Notes under the pieces: generated by a model
Told to the model about the DNA's origin: nothing
Databases searched by the model: none
Seen by the model: only the letters and a program-made list of their open reading frames with translations
Part shown: piece after piece, positions 28,748 to 35,676 of the stretch
Layout of the letters: every line of letters starts with the position of its first letter
Position numbering within the stretch: the first letter of the stretch is position 1
Made by a program: the position numbers and the translations under genes
DNA from: Bacteroidota bacterium
Lineage (GTDB): Bacteria; Bacteroidota; Ignavibacteria; Ignavibacteriales; Ignavibacteriaceae
Direction: 5' to 3'
Length of the DNA stretch: 64,000 bases
NCBI GenBank assembly: GCA_020161395.1
Contig: JAIUOE010000005.1
Location: forward strand, 1-64,000

Positions 28748-29596
28748 TCAGATTTGGGACAATTTTTCTTTGATTTTAAAGCCCCTGTCGGTTTTCTCCA
28801 CTTTCACTGCCGGAATTAACGGATCGTGTTGCAGGATGAGTGTCCAGTCCTCCTCCACTGCTTTAGCGAGAACTTCCTTTTTTTCCTGAAGAGTAACCAG
28901 CGGTTGAAGATCGTAACCCATAATGTAGGGTAGTGGTATATGTCCGTGGGTTGGAATCAGATCAGCACAGAAAAAAAGCGTGGACGAACCGTCTGATATC
29001 TTCACTGCCTGCTGCCCAAAAGTGTGACCGTTAAGAGTGTGGAGGGTTATTCCATCCATAAATTCCGGATCCTTTTCCTCAACAAGTTCCAGCACCCCCT
29101 CTTCTATCAGAGGAAGGAAGTTGTTTTTTATATAGCTCCCCCGGTCGCGATCTGAAGGATTGACACCCCATTCAAAGTTTCTTTTTTGAACAAAATAACG
29201 GGCATTTGGAAATGCAGGTTGCAATTTGCCATCTTTTTCTACCACCGAGCCGCCCGTATGGTCGAAGTGAAGATGTGTCAATAACACTTTTGTAATCTCC
29301 AATGGTGAAATTCCTTGTGCCTTCAAACTCTTTTCGAGTGTGGTCTCAGGGTCGTGGGCATAAATATCTCTCGATTTGGCATCCCACTTCTCACCCATTC
29401 CGGTGTCAATCAACATTTTCTCGTTATCCCATTCGAGAAGAATTACACGGGTGGACATGGCTATACGGTTTACTTCGTCTGCCGGGTTGGTTTTCTCCCA
29501 AAGAGGTTTGGGAATTATTCCAAACATGGCACCACCATCAAGTTTAAAGTAATCTGATTCAAAAACTTTTACAGAGTATTTGCCTGTTCTCATCAC
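28748..29596 (-). CDS. Metallo-beta-lactamase-fold hydrolase
   Basis: A 282-aa cytosolic MBL-fold protein. The zinc motif HLHFDHTGG is at about residues 107-115, DTGMGEKWD precedes it, and LNGHTFGQQ and FCADLIPTHGH supply later ligands. It resembles the AHL-lactonase/ribonuclease-Z-like hydrolases with large variable loops; quorum quenching is only one possibility. It is the first gene of the overlapping minus-strand cluster leading to Rieske, queG, rlmN and the SpoU methylase. A 36-bp gap separates it from a divergent oxidoreductase. Confidence 0.88.
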   Translation of the reverse strand: MMRTGKYSVKVFESDYFKLDGGAMFGIIPKPLWEKTNPADEVNRIAMSTRVILLEWDNEKMLIDTGMGEKWDAKSRDIYAHDPETTLEKSLKAQGISPLEITKVLLTHLHFDHTGGSVVEKDGKLQPAFPNARYFVQKRNFEWGVNPSDRDRGSYIKNNFLPLIEEGVLELVEEKDPEFMDGITLHTLNGHTFGQQAVKISDGSSTLFFCADLIPTHGHIPLPYIMGYDLQPLVTLQEKKEVLAKAVEEDWTLILQHDPLIPAVKVEKTDRGFKIKEKLSQI

Positions 29597-29632
29597 TTTT
29601 CTTTATTTTAATAATGTACAAAAATAATAAAA

Positions 29633-31225
29633 TTGAAAATCCTTTCACCTGTTTTTGATCCAATGCAATTGAATAAATCGTTAAAGTTCGATGTTATCAT
29701 TACCGGCGCCGGAATTTCTTCGTTTGCGTCTGCGATTATACTGCAAAAATTTTTCAAAAAGAAGACCGCCCTGGTTACAGGCATAGCCCAGTCCCTCGAT
29801 AACCCTGAAAAGAATTTCTATCTCGATGCATTTTATTCGGGTCAAATGGAAAGCGACAGTTTTGTCAGAAAGATATTTGATTACCTTTCAGATGATAAAC
29901 TCCTTTGGGAGAGACTGCCATCGATTTATGAGCGACTCTTCTATCCAAAAGCAAAATTAAACATTTCTGACAATCTTGCACAATATATGGATGGTCTGAA
30001 AAGTCTTTTCCCAAAAGAAAAAGGAAATGTGGACAGTTTTTTCAAGGATATTCAGCATGCTGCAAACTACACAAGCTTCTACCTGCTGAGATTTATCCTC
30101 CCGCCAACTTTGCACAGACTTACAGAAAGATTTTTTGTCTCCGGAAAAAAATTCGCTGCATTGAATTCGGAAGATTATCTGAATTCTTTGTCATCTGACA
30201 CTAAATTCAAGACTGTTATATCAGGGCAGTTGCAGAACCTCGCATCCTGCCGCGAAGGCACTTCCTCAATCTTTCAGGCAATCAATATGATGGGACTCCT
30301 CAACGGAGGTTTCGCTCCGGCAGGGGGAATCGATGCCATCTACAATTCCCTTAGAGAGAGTTATCTCTCATCCGGTGGAAAACTGTTTGAAAACGGGATG
30401 ATTGACGATATCGTCATTTCCGGGAGAAAAGTCACTGAAATTAAAATTAAAAGCCCTGATGAAAAAATCTCTTTGAGAGCAGCCAAACTCTTTTGGGGTT
30501 CCGGCATTAAGACTCTTCCGGAGTATGTGTCCGACTCGGAAACACGGGAACGGTTGAAAGGATATTTCCCGGTTCAGGAGTTCGTTCCCTTCCCTGTGGC
30601 TTTCAAATTAAAATTTAACGAAAAGAGTGAAAAGCTCAATCTAAAGGGGGAAATATTACGATTTTTCCCGGCAAATTCAGCCGATCAGGATGAAATCCCA
30701 CAGGCCTGTAATCTGTTTCCCTGGTTCCCGGAAAACTCTACATCAACTCTGCCAGCCGGATACTTCGCTGTTATCTTCATCAATGGAGACGATCCTCAAT
30801 CATTTCTCACACAGCCTGACAACATTGAGGACTTAAAAAAATACCTTGATCAGTTGATGCGTTTGTATGTCCCGGAATTACCCGATTGTATCGAATCAGT
30901 TGAATTCATACCCCCTTCTTCAACAGGTGCAGGGGGATTATACAATCCTTTTGGTACAGTCATGCCGACCACGCAAAAGGTCATGCGTGAACCCGTGAAC
31001 AACCCGTACAAACTAAAGAACCTTTTTATCAACGGTGCGGATTTGTTCATCCCGGGAATCACTCCCTCGATTATGGCGGGTATTACAACTGTCGGAATGG
31101 CATTCGGAGCATTTAGATTTTTCAAATTTTTCCGCTATCTAAAAAGAGTGTCAAACAAAAAAGTGAAAATAAAAATCAAGCCTTTAAAATATAAAAACGG
31201 AAAAATCGAGGGAGAGTTGGGGTGA
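29633..31225 (+). CDS. FAD-dependent oxidoreductase of the phytoene desaturase (CrtI) superfamily
   Basis: A 530-aa flavoprotein. The Rossmann signature VIITGAGISSFASAIIL is at about residues 25-41, the mid-part AGGIDAIYNSLRESYLSSGGKL matches the CrtI/COG1233 pattern, and the C-terminal GADLFIPGITPSIMAG is the second FAD-binding segment. Known relatives desaturate or saturate polyprenoid chains or act on fatty acids. No carotenoid gene is nearby, so the substrate is unknown. The start is uncertain: TTG at 29633 or ATG at 29663, neither with a clear Shine-Dalgarno. The C-terminus is Lys-rich. Confidence 0.82.
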   Translation: MKILSPVFDPMQLNKSLKFDVIITGAGISSFASAIILQKFFKKKTALVTGIAQSLDNPEKNFYLDAFYSGQMESDSFVRKIFDYLSDDKLLWERLPSIYERLFYPKAKLNISDNLAQYMDGLKSLFPKEKGNVDSFFKDIQHAANYTSFYLLRFILPPTLHRLTERFFVSGKKFAALNSEDYLNSLSSDTKFKTVISGQLQNLASCREGTSSIFQAINMMGLLNGGFAPAGGIDAIYNSLRESYLSSGGKLFENGMIDDIVISGRKVTEIKIKSPDEKISLRAAKLFWGSGIKTLPEYVSDSETRERLKGYFPVQEFVPFPVAFKLKFNEKSEKLNLKGEILRFFPANSADQDEIPQACNLFPWFPENSTSTLPAGYFAVIFINGDDPQSFLTQPDNIEDLKKYLDQLMRLYVPELPDCIESVEFIPPSSTGAGGLYNPFGTVMPTTQKVMREPVNNPYKLKNLFINGADLFIPGITPSIMAGITTVGMAFGAFRFFKFFRYLKRVSNKKVKIKIKPLKYKNGKIEGELG

Positions 31226-31264
31226 GAAGATGCGACCGGGAATTCCAAACAAAAATAATTGGAA

Positions 31265-31290
31265 GAAAGCAGGAATTAATTCCCGCTTTC
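31265..31290. terminator. Bidirectional terminator-like hairpin
   Basis: GAAAGC-A-GGAATT pairs with AATTCC-C-GCTTTC (one A/C mismatch) between the convergent oxidoreductase and ferredoxin genes. There is no clear T-run. Confidence 0.5.
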
Positions 31291-31316
31291 TCCACTAAAA
31301 TAGAAGCGTTGAGAGA

Positions 31317-31649
31317 CTATCTTCCGAGTTCGTCCAGATAATCTTTTTTCTTCAGAAGTTCTTCTTCCGTTTCAACATGCGCAGGATCAGGAACACAGCA
31401 GTCAACGGGACATACTGCCGCACACTGCGGTTCATCATGAAATCCTTTACACTCGGTACACTTGTCAGGAACGATATAGTAAAAATCGCCCGAGAAGAAT
31501 CCTTCAGCACCGGATGGGGCTGCATTTCCATCACCGAAGGTTTTTCCGGCAAGTTCCCATTCTCTGCCGCCTTCGTAGATTGCAGTATTAGGGCACTCTG
31601 GTTCACATGCTCCGCAATTGATGCAATCGGTTGTTATCATTATTGCCAT
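31317..31649 (-). CDS. Dicluster 4Fe-4S ferredoxin
   Basis: A 110-aa ferredoxin. Cluster I ligands are CINCGACEPECP; cluster II ligands are CTECKGFHDEPQCAAVCP, with the eight-residue spacing between the second and third cysteines seen in Chlorobi-type and YfhL-like ferredoxins. An insertion of about 25 residues, rich in Gly and aromatic residues, separates the two halves. It serves as a low-potential electron carrier; the partner is unknown. It is monocistronic and divergent from a small unknown gene at 31839 across a palindrome-bearing gap. Confidence 0.93.
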   Translation of the reverse strand: MAIMITTDCINCGACEPECPNTAIYEGGREWELAGKTFGDGNAAPSGAEGFFSGDFYYIVPDKCTECKGFHDEPQCAAVCPVDCCVPDPAHVETEEELLKKKDYLDELGR

Positions 31650-31764
31650 AATTTTTCTCCATTTATTACAAAATTTTTTAACTGTTCTGCCACCATCGCC
31701 GGCAAAGTCTCTCGGAACCGAATATCTAAAAATTTATTTTTACGACTCCAACATTAAGCATTTT

Positions 31765-31818
31765 TTGTCTTTTAGTCAATAGACAAGAAGGGTATTACCC
31801 TTGTTTTGCTTATTTTTG
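31765..31818. promoter_or_regulatory. Palindromic control region between the ferredoxin gene and an unknown gene
   Basis: The gap holds a hairpin TTGTCT (31765-31770) / AGACAA (31781-31786), a perfect 15-bp dyad AAGGGTATTACCCTT (31788-31802), and TATTTTTG (31811-31818), matching the TAnnTTTG -7 box for the plus-strand gene. The dyad lies where a regulator would affect that promoter. Confidence 0.45.
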
Positions 31819-31838
31819 AATAAAAAACCAAGAAAATT

Positions 31839-32141
31839 ATGAAAAACATCCTCGTCACCCTCGAAGTAGATAAAAAAAATCTCGACTATACAACAAAACT
31901 TGTAAACGATTTTGCCCAAAATATTAAAGATCTACACCCCGGTCTCAACTTCTTTAAGGCGATGACGAGTGCAGCAAAACCCGCCAATTTTTATATTTTC
32001 CTCTCTTTCGATTCCGACCATGATTACGATTCATACAAAATGCACGAACGAACCAAAAAATTCACTGTCCGACTCCATGCCATGTCAAAAGGCCTCCCCG
32101 TCTTCACAGAGCTGAATGAAGTAAAAGAGAAGGCTGAATAA
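31839..32141 (+). CDS. Small protein of unknown function, possible ABM-like fold
   Basis: A 100-aa soluble protein with no signal peptide or cysteines. A strand ILVTLEVDK, a helix, a second strand FYIFLSF, and the helix YDSYKMHERTKKFTVRLHAM are suggested. The helix with His-Glu and the overall length recall dimeric alpha/beta-barrel (antibiotic biosynthesis monooxygenase-like) proteins; this is a weak resemblance only. The last codons and stop lie in a heptamer repeat tract. No operon partner is seen. Confidence 0.6.
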   Translation: MKNILVTLEVDKKNLDYTTKLVNDFAQNIKDLHPGLNFFKAMTSAAKPANFYIFLSFDSDHDYDSYKMHERTKKFTVRLHAMSKGLPVFTELNEVKEKAE

Positions 32142-32157
32142 AGAAGGCTGAAGGCTG
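32130..32157 (+). repeat. Degenerate heptamer tract at the stop codon of the 31839 gene
   Basis: Units AAGGCTG, AATAAAG, AAGGCTG, AAGGCTG. The TAA stop lies inside the second unit. It directly borders repeat island 2. Confidence 0.75.
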
Positions 32158-32160
32158 AAA

Positions 32161-32530
32161 AGCCCGTTAGGGCGACATATGGGTAGGGGACGCAGATACA
32201 CGCAGATTAAACGGATTTTCGCAGAGGGGATAGTTTCACAGATTCCACGGATTTCGCACGGATTCCACGAATGAGGATTTTGAGCCCGTTAGGGCGGAAT
32301 ATGGGTAGAATCTCGGTGTACAAAAATTACAAAAGCCCGTTAGGGCGACATATGGGTAGAAACATTCCAAATCTTCCCCATTTTAACCGTAGGCTTTGAA
32401 AATCTTTTCCTCTCAGAGGTGCTACACATATGCTGCCCTAACGGGCTTAAAACCTTCATCCGTGAAATCCGTGGAACTATCCCCGCTGCGAAAATCTGCG
32501 TCCCCTACACATATGCCGCCCTATCGGGCT
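32161..32530. repeat. Intergenic repeat island 2: direct and inverted CATATG-hairpin units
   Basis: Five 26-bp units. Three are in one orientation at 32161-32186, 32283-32308 and 32334-32359 (AGCCCGTTAGGGC, then ATATG and GGTAG). Two are inverted at 32422-32447 and 32505-32530 (CTAC, CATATG, GCCC-N4-GGGC). The spacers are also mirror related: words such as GATTTTCGCAG and GGGGATAGTT lie between the first two units, with complements between the last two. No gene lies in this 457-bp gap. The layout resembles REP/BIME clusters, but no RAYT transposase is in the window. Confidence 0.88.
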
Positions 32531-32569
32531 CACACATCTTCATCTTGATTATCGTGTTCAAAAACGAAA

Positions 32570-32604
32570 ACTAATAACTAATAACTCAAAACTAATAACT
32601 AATT
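32570..32604 (-). repeat. Degenerate heptamer tract at the anti-sigma stop codon
   Basis: Plus-strand units ACTAATA, ACTAATA, ACTCAAA, ACTAATA, ACTAATT. The TAG stop of the minus-strand anti-sigma gene (32599-32601) is inside the last unit pair. It borders repeat island 2 on its other side. Confidence 0.75.
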
Positions 32605-33111
32605 CTTTCCTTCTTTGAGTTTCTCGATGATGAAGTAGGAAGCCACTGAAATTGCGAGAATCAAAAGCATTCCTCCAAAATCAGGAGTAAAGATAGATGT
32701 GAATGAGCCGAGAGGTTTTGACAAATCTTTCATGAATAAAAAATCAATTTTTGAAAAGTCGAACAATGGTTTTTGTTCTGCGGCAGAGGTTCCAGAACTT
32801 GTGTTCAGCGCATAGCCAAAGAGCAGCAACAACAAAGAGGTAAGAGTTACGAGCATTCCAATAAAAAACTTTTTACTTGCTTCAGACGGTCGAACCACCT
32901 TGGCAATTCTTCTCATCACTAACGAATTAATCGAAAGAGGAGCCTCTTCCAGTTCCATTTGAGAGAAACCATTGTGAGCTTTGAGTAAAAGGTTGTATTC
33001 ATTTGCGCAAGCTTCACATGTTTTGATATGCGAAAGGAATTCCTGACGGGAAGAAGGATCAACTTCGCCGTCAATAAAATGATTAAAAAAATCGTCGTTA
33101 TAGTGTTTCAT
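32599..33111 (-). CDS. Anti-sigma factor with zinc-binding (ZAS/zf-HC2) domain
   Basis: A 170-aa inner-membrane protein. The N-terminal cytosolic domain has the His28-x3-Cys32-x2-Cys35 ZAS motif (HIKTCEAC), which binds and inhibits ECF sigma factors and is often redox sensitive. A strong membrane helix lies at about 82-104 and a second hydrophobic helix at about 145-164, so both ends may be cytosolic. It overlaps the sigma gene by 4 bp (ATGA), the usual sigma/anti-sigma layout. Confidence 0.9.
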   Translation of the reverse strand: MKHYNDDFFNHFIDGEVDPSSRQEFLSHIKTCEACANEYNLLLKAHNGFSQMELEEAPLSINSLVMRRIAKVVRPSEASKKFFIGMLVTLTSLLLLLFGYALNTSSGTSAAEQKPLFDFSKIDFLFMKDLSKPLGSFTSIFTPDFGGMLLILAISVASYFIIEKLKEGKN

Positions 33112-33674
33112 CTCAGTTCATCCTCGAGATTATTTTCTTTTATCAATTTTTTAAGTTCCGTCCGGGAACGGTGGAGCAATACTTTCACATTTGGAGTATT
33201 TGTTCCCATCACTTCGGCAATTTCCTCACAACTCATCTCTTCCATGTAAAAAAGATTAACCACCATGGAATAGTTTGGGGGCAGTTTAGCCACAAGTGTG
33301 TTCACCAGTTCTTTAATTGCGTTTTTCCTCCCGGAAGTATCAGCCTCCAGATCCTCAATGTCGAGTTCGTCCCCTATCGAGAGCATCGACTGCTCAATCT
33401 GTCTCTTTTTCATCCCCAGTTTTGAGAGTGTAGTGTTATATACAATTCTATAGAACCAGGTTGAAAATTGAGCATCTCCTTTGAATGATTTCAGGTTATT
33501 GTATGCCTTGACAAAGCAATCCTGCAGCACTTCCTCTGCATCCATTCTGTTTTTCAACATTCGGAATATCATTGAGAAAGCCTTTTGCTTGTAACGGTCT
33601 ATTATGAGAGAATAATCGGAAGTGTTGCCTCTTTTAACCGATTCAATTATCTCGTGATCATCAAGTTTCTTCAT
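33108..33674 (-). CDS. ECF RNA polymerase sigma factor (RpoE-like)
   Basis: A 188-aa ECF sigma factor. Region 2 includes DAEEVLQDCFVKAYNNLKSFKGDAQFSTWFYRIVYN (split here across two helices; -10 recognition) and region 4 includes LPPNYSMVVNLFYMEEMSCEEIAEVMGTNTPNVKVLLHRSR (-35 recognition helix). The anti-sigma gene follows by overlap. Upstream is TGTAACC-N17-GTCTAA, matched by the same element facing the divergent operon, so autoregulation is likely. The predicted -10 lies so close to the ATG that the mRNA would be nearly leaderless, and no Shine-Dalgarno is visible. Confidence 0.95.
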   Translation of the reverse strand: MKKLDDHEIIESVKRGNTSDYSLIIDRYKQKAFSMIFRMLKNRMDAEEVLQDCFVKAYNNLKSFKGDAQFSTWFYRIVYNTTLSKLGMKKRQIEQSMLSIGDELDIEDLEADTSGRKNAIKELVNTLVAKLPPNYSMVVNLFYMEEMSCEEIAEVMGTNTPNVKVLLHRSRTELKKLIKENNLEDELR

Positions 33675-33682
33675 ACAACCGT

Positions 33683-33714
33683 TTAGACCTGAGAGTCCTT
33701 TAAATGGTTACACC
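33683..33714 (-). promoter_or_regulatory. Putative ECF-dependent promoter for the sigma/anti-sigma operon
   Basis: On the minus strand: GGTGTAACC (33714-33706), a 17-nt spacer after TGTAACC, then GTCTAA (33688-33683). Spacing and both elements match the divergent promoter at 33774-33803. Conserved AAC and GTC cores are typical of ECF promoters. Confidence 0.65.
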
Positions 33715-33773
33715 GTCATTAAATTAAAATTCCAACTGTAATAATACAAAATGAAAAAAATATTTTACCATGG

Positions 33774-33803
33774 TGTAACCTTTTATTTAAGCCGCTTGTC
33801 TGA
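33774..33803 (+). promoter_or_regulatory. Putative ECF-dependent promoter for the paired membrane-protein operon
   Basis: TGTAACC (33774-33780), a 17-nt spacer, then GTCTGA (33798-33803), preceded by GG as in the opposite promoter. The start codon at 33839 leaves a leader of about 28 nt. Confidence 0.65.
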
Positions 33804-33838
33804 AGTAGTAGAAACAAATAACAATTATGGAGAATAAA

Positions 33839-34186
33839 ATGCCATTCGAATTCATGATACCGATAATCTTTTTCATAGTTACCGGTGCAGTCATAATTAC
33901 CACCCTCTACTTCAGATCGAGGGAGAGAGAAATGATCCTTTCGAAGGATTATACTGCCGAAGAACTTAAGCTTCTCCTTAATCCCGGAGACAAGAAAAAG
34001 GGAGTGCTGGTCGTCCTTGGAATCATCACAGCAACATTCGGACTTGGAATGTTGACCGGGACAGTAGTCAAAAATCTGACCGGCGAAAATGATTATATCC
34101 CCTTTATCATGTTCATTTTTGTGGGTGCCGGGTTAATAATATCCTTTTATGTGAGAGAAAAACTCAACAAACAGAAGGAGGGCTAA
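33839..34186 (+). CDS. Small membrane protein, first of a paralogous pair (DUF6249-like)
   Basis: ATG at 33839 is chosen because GGAG (33829-33832) lies 6 nt upstream; the frame also has ATG at 33827. The 115-aa product has three hydrophobic helices: about 3-22, then a charged loop (RSREREMILSKDYTAEELKLLL), then about 52-72 and 83-103. Topology and size resemble DUF6249 proteins; the name is tentative. It is about one-third identical by eye to the next gene, sharing the IPI-F--I-GA-II start and the D-x-x-A-x-x-L motif. The ECF promoter upstream makes both likely members of an envelope-stress regulon. Confidence 0.75.
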   Translation: MPFEFMIPIIFFIVTGAVIITTLYFRSREREMILSKDYTAEELKLLLNPGDKKKGVLVVLGIITATFGLGMLTGTVVKNLTGENDYIPFIMFIFVGAGLIISFYVREKLNKQKEG

Positions 34187-34187
34187 A

Positions 34188-34547
34188 ATGGAAGATGTTT
34201 TGATACCCATAGTTCTTTTTATGGTAATCGGAGCTACCATTATTGCATCTGTCAGTTTCCGTTTCCTCGAGAAGAAAAAACTTCTTGAAAAAGACCTGCC
34301 GGCAGATGATCTCTACAATCTGATGGGAGTTGACAGGGAGGTAAGAAAATCATACTGGCTCGCTGTCTCAGGTACAATAATGATTTTCTTCAGTGTGGGA
34401 CTTGGAGCAGGCTTCTGGCTCGACAAACTGACAAATGAAAATCCACTTGTAGCCGTCTCTATCTGTCTGTTCACAGGGATCGGACTTATTACAGCTCACT
34501 ACTACCGCAGCCATCTGGTCAACAAAGAACTGCAAACAAAGAAATAA
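34188..34547 (+). CDS. Small membrane protein, second of the paralogous pair (DUF6249-like)
   Basis: A 119-aa product starting 1 nt after the previous stop, with AGGAGGG inside the end of that gene, so translation is coupled. Three hydrophobic helices are placed as in its neighbour, with the loop LEKDLPADDLYNLMGVD matching the YTAEELKLLLNPGD loop. The C-terminus is basic. The two may form a hetero-oligomer; the function is unknown. Confidence 0.75.
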   Translation: MEDVLIPIVLFMVIGATIIASVSFRFLEKKKLLEKDLPADDLYNLMGVDREVRKSYWLAVSGTIMIFFSVGLGAGFWLDKLTNENPLVAVSICLFTGIGLITAHYYRSHLVNKELQTKK

Positions 34548-34561
34548 CCCAACCTTAAAAT

Positions 34562-34599
34562 AAAAAACGCAAAGAGAACCAGTCAGGTCCTCTTTGCGT
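34562..34599 (-). terminator. Terminator hairpin downstream of trxB
   Basis: The 10-bp stem ACGCAAAGAG (34567-34576) pairs with CTCTTTGCGT (34590-34599). On the minus strand it is followed by six T, so it terminates trxB. It may also stop the convergent membrane-protein operon. Confidence 0.8.
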
Positions 34600-34613
34600 C
34601 TGTCCAATTTAAT

Positions 34614-34648
34614 AAATCATAAATCAAAACTAATAACTCATAACTCCT
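34614..34648 (-). repeat. Degenerate heptamer tract at the trxB stop codon
   Basis: Plus-strand units AAATCAT, AAATCAA, AACTAAT, AACTCAT, AACTCCT. The last three codons and TGA stop of trxB are within the final two units. Confidence 0.75.
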
Positions 34649-35594
34649 GCGTTTCCAGCCATCTCTCGACATCAATCGCAGCCATACAACCGGAACCTGC
34701 CGCAGTTACAGCCTGACGGTAGGTTTTGTCGGAAACATCACCCGCAGCAAAAACACCCTCGATATTTGTGTAAGTTGAACCCGGTTTCACGATCAGGTAC
34801 CCGCTCTCATCTGTATCGAGTACTCCCTTAAAGAGGCCTGTGTTTGGCTGATGACCTATCGCGATGAAAACACCTTCACACTCGTGCAAGACTTTCTCCC
34901 CGGTTTTTACATTTTTCAGTATGACACCGGTAACGGTTTTCTTGTTTCCATCTTCGGTACCAACGACCTCATCTACAACAGAATTGAGAGCGAACTTGAT
35001 TTTCGGATTCTTCTTTGCCCGGTCAACCATGATTTTCGAACCTCTGAATTCATCTCTTCTGTGTACAATCACTACTTCAGAAGCAAATCTGGTAAGATAT
35101 GTAGCCTCTTCGAGAGCAGTATCACCTCCACCAACAACCATGACGCGCTGATTTCTGTAGAAGAATCCGTCGCAGGTGGCACAGGCTGAAACGCCATAAC
35201 CCATAAATTTACTCTCTGAAGGAAGATCAAGAAGCTTTGCTGAGGCACCGGTTGAAATTATTACCGCGTCAGCAGTGTATGTATCATCATAACTTTTTAT
35301 AGTAAAAGGTCTTTTTGAAAAATCAACTTCTGTAACTTCCTGGTAGATCGACTCGGCACCAAATCTGTGTGCCTGTTTTCTCATTATATCCATAAGTTCG
35401 GGACCCTGAATCCCATGCTCAAACCCGGGATAATTTTCCACTTCAGTGGTAATGGTAAGCTGCCCGCCCGGTTGCATTCCTTCAAAGATTAACGGATTCA
35501 AATTGGCTCTGCCTGTGTAAACTGCTGCAGTAAATCCTGCAGGACCTGAACCGATTATTATCACTTTTCTGTGATTATTTTTATTCTCTGACAT
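34638..35594 (-). CDS. trxB: Thioredoxin reductase
   Basis: A 318-aa low-molecular-weight TrxR. FAD motif GSGPAG at 15-20, redox pair Cys138-A-T-Cys141 (CATCDG), NADPH motif GGGDTALEEA near 165, and the C-terminal GVFAAGDVSDKTYRQAVTAAGSG. It uses NADPH to reduce thioredoxin in the cytosol. All key residues are intact. Its C-terminus (ETQEL) is encoded in a heptamer repeat. It is followed by a strong terminator. Confidence 0.97.
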   Translation of the reverse strand: MSENKNNHRKVIIIGSGPAGFTAAVYTGRANLNPLIFEGMQPGGQLTITTEVENYPGFEHGIQGPELMDIMRKQAHRFGAESIYQEVTEVDFSKRPFTIKSYDDTYTADAVIISTGASAKLLDLPSESKFMGYGVSACATCDGFFYRNQRVMVVGGGDTALEEATYLTRFASEVVIVHRRDEFRGSKIMVDRAKKNPKIKFALNSVVDEVVGTEDGNKKTVTGVILKNVKTGEKVLHECEGVFIAIGHQPNTGLFKGVLDTDESGYLIVKPGSTYTNIEGVFAAGDVSDKTYRQAVTAAGSGCMAAIDVERWLETQEL

Positions 35595-35676
35595 TAATTC
35601 TCCAAATTTTTATTTCAATAACAGTATGATGCAAAAAATATATTCAATGATTCAAAATTACCACTTTTTACCCTCA

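Noticed and set aside
32161-32530. Possible CRISPR array from five 26-bp repeats
   Set aside because: Spacing is irregular (22-96 bp), two units are inverted, and no cas genes are present.
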